Of a DNA stretch of 64,000 nucleotides, positions 33,301 to 45,693 are shown in pieces. The stretch spans positions 1,240,001 through 1,304,000 of the forward strand of contig CM066309.1 in assembly GCA_033807695.1 (NCBI GenBank), read 5' to 3'. Below the pieces are notes generated by a model. It did no database searches. It was not told the origin of the DNA and saw only the letters and a program-made list of their open reading frames with translations. Source of the DNA: Daedaleopsis sinensis (taxonomy: Eukaryota; Basidiomycota; Agaricomycetes; Polyporales; Polyporaceae). The position numbers and the translations under genes are program-made. Position 1 is the first letter of the stretch. Every line of letters begins with the position of its first letter.

Positions 33301-36024
33301 CCGACAGGCGTCCACGGGCAGCAGGCTCCACAGCGAACAGCACATCCTAACAGTGAAGTTGACGCGTCGACGTTTGAGCTTCGACCAGCATCGACGTTCC
33401 CGTCCCCGTCCCCCAACCACCGACGACCGTTCTGGAGGCGACAGCGAGAACAAGCGGGACCGGCCAGTGCGCGAGGACGGGACGCGAGCAGCAAGGGCCG
33501 GCGGGCCTGCTCCCCGATGCCCCGATGCCCCGAAGCGCAGGGGGCTCTCGCTCCTTCTCGCTCCCACCCGCTCGCTCCCTCTCTGATATGACATGACATC
33601 AAAATGACATGATACTTACGGTGCTTGGTCGCCTCCAAGCTCCAAGCTCCAACCACGAAGCGTGTCGTCCGGCCGGGGAGACGCGCCCCCCGCGAGTCGC
33701 CGCAGCCCGCGCGCGGACGGAAGGCGCGCGCGGGCTTCTCTCCGCGCTGCGACGCGAGCGAGGGCGCGAAGCGCGGTGCCTCTGTCTTCTGTCTTCTGCG
33801 TTCTGCGTTCTCCTCGCTCTGCCTTCTCCCTCTACCTTCTGCATGCTGCGTGCTGCGTGCTGGCTTAATGAAAAGGGGCCGCGCGCGCGTTCGCGTGCGC
33901 AAGTGCCAGGGAGAACACCGATGACTGGAGAGTGCGTCCTGATCGTGCCCTCGTCCACGTCCACGGTCTATATGCGGGCCCTAGCCCTAACTCTTGCGCC
34001 AAGGTCACTGGTCAGGCCCCCGAGTCCGAGGCCGAGGCCGAGGCCGAGCACTGAGCACTGAGTACTGAGTACTGCAGCCTGACCTGACAGTGAGTTGCTG
34101 AGTACTATGTGCTGAGTACTGAGGATTGGCAGGGGAGCGGCCGTCGGCCCCGCGAGGCCTGGACTCCAGCTCATAGAATGTCGTCAACATTGCCGGTGAC
34201 AGCGGGGGAGAATGACTGAACACTGAACGTTGAACAGTTACACTGAACAGGGAGCACTGAGTACTGAGTATCACGAGCGTCGACCGTGACTGTCGTGCCA
34301 GGGACTCCGCGGCGGCCGTTCCGCCGGGGAGCACGAGCGCGAGCAGGAGTTAGCGCTGAACCTAAGCACTGAGTACGAGCAGCGGGCATTCAGACGGCGA
34401 TCTCCCAGAGCTATGTTTGCGCGGCGGCGCTGGCGCGGAGCGAGAACGCAGGTGGGGCGGAGAACGAATCCGAATCCGAATCCGAAGTGCGAAGTGCGGC
34501 CGCGCGCGGCGGGAGCAGTGCCCCTCGCTGTGCGTCTTGCGTCCTGTGTCTTGCGGCTTGCATCTTGCGTCTTGAACTTGAACTTGAACTTGAGAGTTAC
34601 GTTGAGATCGGACGTCTGAGCTGCTGAACTGCAGCCTGCGCCTTCGATGCGGGCTCGTGTGCGCACTGGGCCTCGCAGGAGCGGACATTAGCACTGGACC
34701 CGGCAGGGACGTCGACGCGCTCGCGAGGCGAGGGTGGATCCGGGCCACTGCCAGATGGAGATTGTGGCTGGGGGCGATTCGAAGGAGTCGTGATTGGCGG
34801 CCGGGGAGAGAGGCAGGGAATCGCTGGCGGTTGTGGTGAGGCGGGGGTAGAGGGCGTGTGGGAGCTCGCCGCGTTCGTAATGAACTTGCGATCGGGGAGA
34901 GGGGGCGATAGAGGACCTCCGACAGACATCGATATCGTGCTAGGCTATATGAAAGCATGGACGAGGCGAGCCCAGGAAGACCGACCACAGTTTGATCGGG
35001 GCGAGTCGAGTGAATATCGTGCGCGGACGGACATGAAGCTGGTGGGTAGTGTCCTGTTCGTAAATATCGCGCATGAAGTCAGTCTACCACAGCACTGGCG
35101 CTCATGGCACCGGGGAGGCGCGCGGAAACGTTGAACATGCGCAGCAGCTTATGTGAACTTCAGCGGCACCCGCCGCCACCACAGTGCTGACCGCTGCGCT
35201 CGATCGCATTGATACGCATCGCTCGCAGTAGGAAATGAGAACGGTTGCCCGGAGATTCTCAGCATGAAGCCGTTCTAGAGGTGCCGGTGCTGGCAGTGCG
35301 AAGACGGGGATGCGGGGGACGCACGGTCGTGTACCAAAGTGCTGGGTCCCGACACGAAGCGGTTGTGCAAATCCCAGGGAACTCGAGGACTCAGAGAGGA
35401 GGATGCGGAGAGCGGGCTGCGACGGGCGAGTTCCAAGCCTCGGGCTGGCGGGTGCAGGAGTACGCCGCACTGCGCATTCCGGGAAGCGTGGTATTCGTGC
35501 AGAGAAACCGGGCTGAAAGCGGGGGACAGTCGGTCGTGGCGTGCGTGCGCTGACCGCTGTCGGGCGGAATATGTTGCGAAAGACTCGGACACGGAGAATA
35601 TAGAGCGGCTCGCGCATAAGAAAGGATTGATTGGGGTGGGGTAGACGGAGGAACGGGCGGAGGAGGAGATACGAACGATGCGCTTTAAGTCCACCAACGA
35701 CGGTGCGTCCGTCGTCGGGAACAGACGACTGCTAGCCGTCGCCTGCTCGACTCGGAGGAGACAGTCGGCGGGATCAGAGCAGGCCCAGGACGGACTAGCG
35801 GACGCGATTGGGGTAGCTTACATAAGAGAAGAGTCGTGGGAGGACGAAAGCCGTCCTGCCGGATTGGGCAGGTGCAGCTGGGGAAATTTCCACGAATTCC
35901 TAAAGAGTGGCCCGGTTGGGTCTTCGCGTTCTCTGGGAACATTCATCAAAACTCTCTGCCAAGCTTCCGTCTCGTCCCCCTCCTTCCGTTTACAGTTCCA
36001 CTCAAATAGTCTCCTCTCTCGCTC
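30323..36024. other. Gene-poor, GC-rich region with short tandem repeats
   Basis: No plausible gene was found. Low-order repeats include a GGCGTCG array (31504-31532), GTTGCC units (31917-31945), GGCCGA units (34023-34048), AATCCG units (34467-34485) and CTTGAA units (34570-34594). The heptad ACTGAGT recurs near 34050, 34256 and 34370. Open frames on both strands follow from low stop-codon density. From about 35900 the plus strand turns pyrimidine-rich, as a promoter/leader of the next gene. Confidence 0.6.
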
Positions 36025-38989
36025 ATGTTCATGCCCGCTGATCCCCCCTTCAGCCCTTCTTCCTCGTCACCCTCCCGCCCGCCCCCGCCCCCGCTCCCCG
36101 ACGCTCAAGTACAACCTTCCGCCCGCAAGCCTACGCATATCCCCATCAGTCCGATTCGCTTCGGATTCCGAATCCCCACGTAACCCTTACCTCACTCTGT
36201 CCTTGCCCACCGCCCACGCGTCCAAGGTGCGTACATAGACGCGTCTTCTCCAGCCATATGTCCGTCATGCCCACCTTCACGCTCCCAGCCGCACGACCCA
36301 CCATGCAGCACTCCCACCTCATGCAGCGCACCTTTGCCGCCTCCCACCGCGAGTTGGACACGAAGCTCGAGCTCTTACAGCAGCTCGGCTACGAAGACCG
36401 CTTCTTCCTCGATGACGACGCGTCTATCTCCGACATACCTCCCAAAGACGAAGACACTGCGCGTTGGATCCAGGCGGAATGCAACTGGGCCTTGGAGGAG
36501 GCTGCTGCCGACATCCCCGACCTGTTTGACGGTTCGTTCTGCCCTTCTTGCCATGTCGTTTCATGATTGTTAACACACGTCGCAGTCGCCGAAGACGAAG
36601 AAGCATGTCCGTTCGTGTATGACCCGACCTTCTTCTCTTCTCGACAGCCCTCGCCGCCGACTGAGAGGTCCCGATCCGACAGTTTCTCGAAGGCCCTTCC
36701 GGACTATGCTCAGGACAAGGTGTGTACTATCATACATTCTGTCATTCTTCGTTCCACTCTATGTGCGATTTATGCGCACTTGTCATTCGACAACATGTCA
36801 CCGCACGACTTGATGCATGTTGCCGTCCTCGTCCGTCCTCGTCCAAAGTGCTATCACCGGCGAGAATGCTTGAGGACAGCGATCTTCCAAAGTTTTAACT
36901 TTTCGAGCGCTCGACGGACAGTCGCGGGACTGGCCAGTGGAGCAGAATTCAGTCGGGTGGCGTCCGGTTTCCGATTCGGCTAAATCCGAGTTGCCGGTCC
37001 CTTCGCGATTTGGTCTAGCCTTCTCCGTCGTCTGGATGCCGTATTGCCATATCCGGCCGAGCGAACAGTTCCTCCCGTCCTCGTCGTGTGAAGCGTTCCC
37101 GTCCTCCTCCTCCACCCCCGATGCTCGCGCTGCTTCGTCAATCAGCCAGTGCACACATTCTGATCCCATTATTTTCAGCCGCTCCCCAGCGTCCCGCCGC
37201 TGAGGCCTCGCAAACGGCCTAGTGTTCCGATAGTCCCACCTCCTTCCCCCGCAGCCAAGTCGAATCTCTCATCTCCTGCTTCGACTCCTCCAGCCTCCCC
37301 GCGTTCATATCGCACCGAGTCTCGTTCCCCTCCATCATCGCCGCGAATCTCGCGACACTCGCCACGCTCCCATGGATCGCCCAGCCCGCCGCCTACGCAG
37401 CGTCCAAGCACGCATCGTCATGCCACGTATCCATCCATCTCGTCCACCCTTTCTTTGCTTGAAGAACGCGAGACGGAGGCCGAGAAGAGGTCAGCGGTTT
37501 ACGTTGCCGATTTAGATGGCGAACCGACCTCCTCCAGTGCACCACTTCCCAGGCCTTCGGGTCGTGGCCGAAGCAGTAGCGCCACTGTGCCGCCAAGCGA
37601 TGTGTGCGGGCCCCTCCCGATTAGCTCTAGGCACAAACAGCGTCCTGCCCTGCCTGCGCTCGCGACGTCAGTCTCCTCTCCGCAGCTGCGAAGACTGGCG
37701 GAGCTCGCGTCGACCCCGTCGCCTTCCTTCTCAGTCTCTCTTGGAAGCCCCCTGCTTCCTTCCCCGATGAGCGACGCGACGGTCACGCCAGACACGGAGA
37801 TCGTTTCTCCTGGTGAGGCGATCACCTTTGGGAACCCTGCTGACGCGACGGAGGAGCCCTATTTGGCGTCTCGCTGGTCGCTTGATTCGGTGGCATCCCG
37901 CCCTCGCATCAACCAGATGGCCCTAGATGATGCGTCATCACCACCGGCTAATAAAACGAAAAAACGAGATCGCCTCCTTAGTTTAATATCCCCCCGTGGG
38001 CGGTCTGGGTCTGTGACTAAGCCTTTCCCCCCTCCCAACACCCCGCGCGGCTCGTCAGACATTCTTGACATTCGCCGCGTCGACCTGCGTGACGCTCTCT
38101 CCCCTTCCTCTCTTTCCTCCTTCACGATGCCCCCCAAGATCTGCATGTCGCCTTCCATGGCGCCTTCTCTGGCGTCGTCCCTCGCGTCATCAGACTCCTC
38201 GAACGCATCCTCCGCGTCTACACTCGCAACCCCCATCGAGCCAAATCACCCGCAGTCCCTCTCCGAGTTCACAGATGCTTTCGCATCCCACTCGCCCCCA
38301 CGCATGCTTGAGGAGCCGGAAGAGGACGACAGCCTTGTGTTTGCAGAAAACCCCTACTACGTCCCTGAATCTCCCTTGCTCGAGCCCCAGTTCACATCGA
38401 CACACCCGTCGCCGTCCATTCCACACCAGCACCTAGAGGCCCATCCCCATGAGTCGCTGAAGCTTCAGATCCCCGAGCGACCCACGTCGCCTCCACTGCC
38501 TCCACCTCAGCCCACACTACCCCTCCCTTCCCCTGGCACGCCGTCCCCTTCTTTCCTCGTGCCGTCGCCACGGCCGCAATCGTTCTTCGCGTCTATCACC
38601 GGCCGCCAACGTAGGCGAAAAAAGAAGCTCGTGATCAGCGGCGCTCCGCTCGAGCTCGGCCAGGCGCGGTCGTCGTCGGCAGCCTCACACACGCAGGCGT
38701 CGGACGATCACCGTCACCGGCAGGCCGAACAGCAGCGGCGGGTGCACAATGTCGTGAAGTGGTGCGAGAGCTTCGGGGCGGTGCGGAAAATCGAGACGAA
38801 GGATGACGGCAGTCTGCATGTGTACTGGAGGGACTGGGAGGTCGCCGACATGGTGCGTTCGTCGTTCGCTGCCCGTCGACCCTGTGTTTCTGACAAGTCA
38901 TCATTCTCCCACAGGTGTGCCGCATCCAGGCGCAGGTGGTGATCAAGGACGTCGGCCGCGTCAACCTTGCGTGGTACTACATCTCGTAG
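36025..38989 (+). CDS. Ser/Pro-rich protein with a possible RRM-like C-terminus, multi-exon; middle exons unresolved
   Basis: Supported exons: 36025-36179 (MFMPADPPFSPS start); 36239-36531 (or starting at 36254); 36586-36719; 37179-38852; 38915-38989. Introns are 54-74 nt and joins keep frame. Between 36720 and 37178 at least one more exon is likely, since a 459-nt intron would be unusual here; the 36837-37140 stretch has patchy coding character but I could not settle it. The N-terminal region has HRELDTKLELLQQLGYEDRF and an acidic WIQAECNWALEEAAADIPDL helix. The middle is long, Ser/Pro-rich and disordered. A basic GRQRRRKKK precedes the C-terminal fold (VKWCESFGAVRKIETKDDGS, VYWRDWEVAD, then VCRIQAQVVIKDVGRVNLAW), whose alternation resembles an RRM. 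Regulatory or RNA-related function is inference only. Confidence 0.75.
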
Positions 38990-41900
38990 ACGTCCACCGC
39001 ACGCGACCGCCCATGCACACCACCACCAGGAACCGCCGCCCCTCCCCCCGTATCCCTGTCTCGATCAGCGCCCTCGCCCCCAGCCGCACTCGTACACTCC
39101 TTTTCGTTTAATTTATCGCATTCCTTCAACTGACGCACACACTCCTTGCATCTGTACATACCCTCGCATCCTCCGCTCGCGGCCCACACGCGCCGCGCTC
39201 GCTACTGCATCACACTCGTTCGCACATCGCATTGCACTTGCTTTCCTCCTTCTCTGGTCTCTGGGCGGCCCGCTGATTCAGATTCGATACCTCCCTCCCT
39301 GTGCACATCTCCGCACCCGCACATCCCTCCATTCCTCCAACCCTTCGCACGTTCGCGCCTCTCCTCTCCCTTTTCTCTCCCTGGTTCTCCGTATGCTTGG
39401 TCGGCGGCCGGGCTCGGCCGCATCATCACATGGTCTGCACGGTCTCGTCTCGTCTCGCCCCGTCGCTGTCTGTCTCCCTGCTCGCTGTCTTCTCCCCGTC
39501 CTTCGTCCCTCTTGCCAGTCTCGCCTGTTTTGCTGTCGTGTTACTGCTCCCGATCTCATCCCTCCCCCTCCCCTCCCCCGCCCTTCCCTTCTCTCTTCTC
39601 CGTACACGCCCCCGTCACACTCGGTCAGGCTCTCATCAGCTCCAGCTCCATTGGCATTCAGCACCCGCACCCGCATTCCGCATTCTGCATTCTGCATTCT
39701 CCCCGATATCCTCATTGCTCATTGCGCCGTGGACCCTCCCGCACGAACACGAACACTCTCTGCCGCCGCGCGCGCGCGCGTGTTCGAAGTACTGTACACC
39801 AGCACCCGTCTTGTATATGCTGTATCTACATAATCCGCCCATAGACTGCGCCGCGCGCGCGCGTACTTACAAGTTACATCGCAATTTAACAGTTAAACAC
39901 GACAGCGCGTGGGTCTTGACTGGCGGGATGCAGTGGCGTTCCGCTTGCGATGTCTTCCACAAATTCATCACAAGTATTGAATCATCCGCTGTTTCAATTT
40001 CGGCGAGAGAGGCTACATTATCGTAGGCGCTGTGCATGTATCGCCATCTCGGTTATAACTCGACGTCGGCTTTGAGGTCAGCCTCAGCCTTCAGCCTTCA
40101 GGTACTCAGGTGAGCACTGTACATGCAGGTATACTACATATGCCATTGACAATGCCTGACCGGCCGCTTCTGGACAAATGGACGACGACATGGCGAGTTG
40201 GCCAGACTCGGCGGAAGTATGTCTGATAGACTTCTGATATCAGCAACTATTGATGAGAACCACTGCCAGGGCCTCGATTCAGAGGTAGCTGCTAGCCTCT
40301 GCTAGCTCTGCAGTGGGTAAGTCACTGATGTCGATCAAGTTTTATTGATCGTGATATGGCGCGACGAAGACCGAATCTCGGATCACTAGTACTTCTGCTA
40401 GCCAGGCTCCAGCTAGCTGAGGAGGTACCTTAAAGTTACTAGCAGGTGAGTAGCAGTAGATCTTCCCCGGACATTATCTGACCAGCTCACGCTCGGAGAA
40501 GCACTCAGGCCCCTCTAGTGCACCGCGTAACTTGAAGGATGGGGATTCGACGCTACCGTACGCGTCGTCTATAGTGAGTCGTCCATAGGGGACTGTAATC
40601 AAGTTGCTAGGTCTGTCACACAAGCTTCTTAGCCGTGGTGAAGTACTGTCTCTGATAGAACGCCTTCTAGCGTGAGTACCATCTTCTTCAAGTTGAAGTA
40701 GCACTTAATCAGTGACAGTGTCGCCGTAGTGTCGCCGCTGCGCTAACATTCAACGTTCAATTTTGGTCAATGAGCCGCGGCCTACCATGCTCGTCACAGA
40801 CAATTGCCTACGACTCGCAGCACTGCGGCGGAGGCTCGCGCCGGGCCAATGCCACCGACTCGCCGGTTACCGACGGCCGCCGCCGTACAAATCCTGTGGA
40901 CCGAAGCATCGGTGGGCACATCTCGCCCTTACGTCCGTACGTCCGTACGTCCGTACGCCCGGGCTTCTCTCGAGTCTCCGCCCCCAGCCATCCGCTCGTT
41001 TCGGTGGTGTGCTCTCACGGGCCGATGATGCGCCAGCATCGCAGTGCTCGCGCAGGTGAGAAGAGGTGCGAACGTCCATCACCTGATCAAACATTATTAC
41101 ATATTTCTGCAGCCCGGGCCCGTGTCTTGACACGCACCAGCACTTCTTTCAACTTTGCGTCTGCGGATTCGATGCGCACGCGGCGCGCCGTTTACGACAG
41201 CGAGAAGACCGTACGGTACGCGTGTGCATTGCACTGCCCGCCGCGCATCAGTGAGCCCTGCGACAGGCCGCAGAGCCAGAAGGGGATGTAATTAGATATC
41301 ACCTCCCCCGCCCGAGTGGATGCCCAGGTCTTGACAGAAATAATGTGGGTGAGCTCAAGTCTCCGTTCCGCAGTGTTTTATGCCATGGCTACGTGCTACG
41401 CCGTGGCCGCACGCAGCTATACAGCGGGCGACGATCCGGAGTTAGGCTTTACGGCGGAGTCCCACCGAATGGATGACTGTGAACTGCGGACTGTGGACGA
41501 CACGGCTGAGCGGCGCACGGACACAAAACCTGTTGCGTTTCTACACACTGAATGGTTGGTCCGATTTCCCAGACTAGGTGTCGGTATATTCCACACACTC
41601 GCATGATGGCGCGAACTGACCCGTCTTTGCATACCACACACAGCACTTTCTCATCCGACACGCCGGGCCGGATGCATTTGCGCAGAAGACGAGTCGGAGT
41701 ACAGAACATATGTATGTCACAGAGCTGATTGGCCCGGACCGTTGCATCCAATGACCACCGAGCAAAGGGAACCTCAAGCTTCATAGACTAAAGATGCTTC
41801 CGAGCGAGCGAAAGGTGATCTTCATTCGCAAGCCCGGGCCCTCCCGGAGAAAATACCTATGCAACACCGATGCCACACTTTCGCAGATATACCTGACGCG

Positions 41901-43256
41901 GTCAGGACATGCAGTCATTAAGGCTTAAGCATGATACGGTGTCGTGCTAAGCAGCAAGTTAGGTGGTTTCCGACTACGCCGGGCCGGATATAATAGTGCC
42001 AAGGTGGGCTCCCAGACCAGTAGGCAACGTCTGTCATACACGCTCGCGGGTCGCAATTCCTATTGACGGTCTCTGGGTAGAGTCTCTACGCAACACGCCG
42101 GCACATCGCTGCTTCGAGAATGGATTCTGCCTCGTGGAGACTTCACTCCATTCACGCACGCTGTGGTCGACGAGGAACGTGTACGCTCGGAGTTCTGAGG
42201 TGCGGACAACGCCCGCAGGAGTATGGCGAATTCTCAGGCGTTGAAATTCGAACTTCGCGAAGGGATCCGACCTAGTGGTGATGATGATATACCGAGAGGT
42301 GATATCCGCTCGCCAAGAAGTACGTTCCTCGCTGAATCTGCCATGTGCTCTCCACCGACTCGATACTTCCCTCTCGACATCAGTGGACAACATCCTCCTT
42401 CCTAAATCCATGTACTCTCGCAGTACTAGTCTGGTCTGCCTCAGAAGGATGGACAAGACCGAGAACGGAGAGGAGCGTATGCTGACCGCTTTGCGTGAGT
42501 ACGCCATGCTGCGGTGGAGCCGGTAAGGCCGCACGAGCTAAATGCCTATCAACCGAGCTACAATCGTGTCCTTCACTGAAGTACTGACCCCGGGCCCGCC
42601 GTCTTCTCTGGCAGAATCTCGTCATGCTGGTATACAACAGCACTTCTCGGTATGTGTGCAGGAACCCGTCGTGTACAAGTCCAGGGGGCTTCGCTCGACG
42701 TCCTCGAGCTCCCATGTGAATCGTCCGTGAGAGCGTTGTCCGCTTGTAGTACTGAGTCGTCGGATCGGTCGATGTTGCCACAGAGATACCTACTCACCCT
42801 CAGTACTTCTATCTCATGCAGCGAAAAGCGAGTGCCAAGACGCGTGGGCTGTTTCGCAGATTCGCAACATACTTATTTGATGTTTCTTAGCCGCCGCACG
42901 CTAGAAGCTCGCGTATGCCTGCCCGACCCACTCCGCTTCAAACCCGCCGTTTCTCCCAATATATATTCACACCTGGCAAGTCAAACACCGAATAGTTGCC
43001 CCGCGAGGTCGTGCGTAGGCTATAGCATTGACGGAATATGGTGGTGCCAACACGGCCCACCGACAATACCACGCGCCACGAGGATACCGTGCGGGGATTC
43101 TTTCAGGGTTCCTTCCTTGACTGCGTATTTCGCTGCACAAGTTCGAAACTTGCCAGAACGTCCGGGCGCGAATCTGAAATGGCAGACAAATATATTGGTG
43201 CTCAAAGCATTCCTACACGGATCTTATAGCTGGTGTGCTCGAGCGGGAAATTGCCA
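38990..43256. other. 3' flank and gene-poor region
   Basis: Up to about 39830 the plus strand is strongly pyrimidine-rich and gives long but meaningless open frames on both strands. 40000-43250 is closer to 50% GC, with no recognisable protein, LTR or transposase. A CGTACGTC repeat lies at 40933-40960. I see no tRNA gene. Confidence 0.55.
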
Positions 43257-43336
43257 CTCGCCCGGATCCGGAGTAGACTAAAATCTCCATAGAGGAGGGG
43301 TGCAACGGCTGTCGAATCGGCGTTCAAGGCAGAGTG
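43257..43336 (-). repeat. Head block of the decayed repeat, displaced copy
   Basis: Inverted, diverged copy of 11228-11299, sharing GTTGCACCCCTC, TTTAGTCTA-like and ATCCGGGCGAGTGGC. It lies at the end of copy B that corresponds to the tail of copy A. Confidence 0.6.
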
Positions 43337-43377
43337 CACGAACAGGCTCGCAGATCAGCCGCACAGTCGTCCTACCG

Positions 43378-45693
43378 CGCCCGTAATCGTATTCGTGTGC
43401 GCGCGTCCGTTCGAAGCCCTCGAATCCCGGAGGTGCCAATCAGCTATGGCTTCTGCTCCCCGGGCGAACGTGCGGACGTGCGAGCGCGCTGGGACCGCCG
43501 TCGACGTTTGACCTTGTATATTGAATCTTGAATGAGCGGAGCAGTATCATTCGCGTAGGCCTGGGGGTGCTCGAGTGCTTGTATGGCACTGGGACGTGGA
43601 GCGTGGAACCACCGAAGTGCCCGCCGGCCGCGCGAGCGTACATTGCTCGGTCCAGGACTGATAATGACAAATCAGAACCACTGGTACGCCCGGGGGCGCC
43701 GCGGCAACACGCATGCGGATGGCACCATACACACCGTGACCTCCCTGCACGTTGCGCCCAGCCGCCATTGGCAGGGGCATGCGGCGGCTAGGACTGGGGT
43801 GGCTTAGGCCACCTCCAACCTTGATGGCTTGACGCTTGCAGCTTCTGAAGCTTGAGCTTAAATTGTCGCGAACCCATCACCCGTCACCCGTCACGGAGTG
43901 GCCGGACGCCTTTCATTGCTAGGTTCGAGGCGATGAGAGCAAGGAGTGCAACATTCGCATCTAGTGTTGATCCGGGTTCCGTTACGTGCGCCGGCTAGGA
44001 CCACCGCGTCCATGTCAGAAAGCCGCCAGCCTGAGTTTCGGCCGAATTCGAGGGCGAGTGCGAGTGCGAGTGCGAGCGAGTGGCCGAATGCGGGCTGCAG
44101 GCGGGCTCGGACGCACTCGTCTCCGGGGCGTGCTACGCCGCATGCCCTGGTGCGTACGTGCTGCATGTCCTGCTCGGGAGGGTACAGCGGAGGCCACCGA
44201 GACTGATGCTGAGACGGAGACGGAGACGTCCCCGCCGCCGGTGCAGGACCGGTTGATCGCCACGCTATTTGTTCGTTAGCTGCGCTGTGGAGCTGCCAGT
44301 GCTATTGCGCCCCGAGCCCTTCCTGACCGGCGCGGGTGCGGGTGCAGGTGCGAGGCTCGATGACAATGAGAGGGCTCCGAATCGGATGTTGCACTGAGCG
44401 GGGTCGCGAACCACCCGTCCCGTCCCGTCTCCGCTAGAGGCCGGTGCACGCGCACGCGCACAAACCACCGGCGACCTTGACGCACGGATAGCATTGGAAG
44501 TGTGCCGGGGGGCTGGGTAATTAGCCTGTTTGGCAGCGCCTCCGAGACCTGCTTCCAGCTGCGACTCGTAAGTGCCGCCCTGGTTCTTGTTCGGGAGCCG
44601 GCTTGTCTTCGTCTTCGTCTTTGCCAGGCTGTTGAAATTTGAACGTTGATGTTGATGGCCATTGGTGGTGGATCCCAGGATAAGCTCAGGCTCAAGGGAT
44701 CGGGAGCGGTGCTGGAGTGCGGCTCGGGCCCTTGCTGGCAAGTGCTGTAGGACGTGCAACGTGCATGCAAAAGGGAGGAGGAGAGCAGTAGGCACGCACC
44801 ACAAGTCGATATACAATATTGAAATTCAAGAATCAAGCTTCATGTTCGAGCTCTTGGGACTCGCAAGTTGGGCTCGGGCTTACGCACGGTCGGTCCAGCG
44901 GTGGATTCCCAGACACCAGAGCAGCCAGCGTCCGGGGATCCATTAATGCGCGACGCGCCTCCTCGGTACGTACATAACGCATCGCACCGCAGCCGCAGGT
45001 TAATCTGACGGGCTTCTCAGGCTTCCCCGGGGGAGACTGCCACTAGCACTAGTGGGCGGGCGGCAGCGTGTGCACTGTGCATGATTGTTAGGCTCAGCAA
45101 TAAGATTAAGCTCACCACTAGTGCGCCCGTCGGTGCCGGGTGCGCTCGAGGTTGAAATCGAACCCGCCGACTCCCGAATCCTGACTTCCGAGTCCGAGCT
45201 GGGGCTTCGTTGCTCGCTACCGGGGAGGCGAAGCTCACGCCGGCGAATTCTGTCCGTGTATCGTGGAGCGTGGATCATGGATCATGTATAGAAGCATGCA
45301 TCATGTATAGAAGCATGCAGGGTGCGATGGACGAGGGTGGAGCTGTGATTTTCAGTGCAGGTAAGAGGTTTGTGCCGACTAGTTGACAAGGATGAGGGTG
45401 AGGAAGAGCGATGAGCCTTGGATTGGGACGAGCGTGGCCGCCGTCCGATTTGCGTCAGTAGTCACTGAGGCCGGGTGCGGGTGCCAGGTAGGGTTCCGAG
45501 CTAACCCGTCACCGAGGGCGTGGCACGTATGTAGCTCTGAGAGACGGCCAACCCGCCGTGCAGCGCGCGGGATGCGTGGTTAGAAGACGGGGGGCGAGGC
45601 GGGAGGTGGAAGGATCGATGACCGCCAGCGTTCCGTCCTCGGAGACGAATACGAAAAGCAGGGACTTACCTTCGTCTTGCGCATGGAGGTATC
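43378..45693 (-). repeat. Decayed ~2.3-kb dispersed repeat, copy B (inverted)
   Basis: Reverse complement aligns over its length with 11300-13610; see copy A for shared blocks. Differences are frequent substitutions and length changes at simple repeats. A short peptide-like stretch (DEGKSLLFVFVSEDG) has a counterpart in copy A, but most differences within it alter the amino acid, so it is not conserved coding sequence. Confidence 0.85.

Noticed and set aside
39146..40026. Open frames of 230-290 codons in three frames
   Set aside because: All derive from a pyrimidine-rich tract and translate to Ser/Pro/Leu noise.
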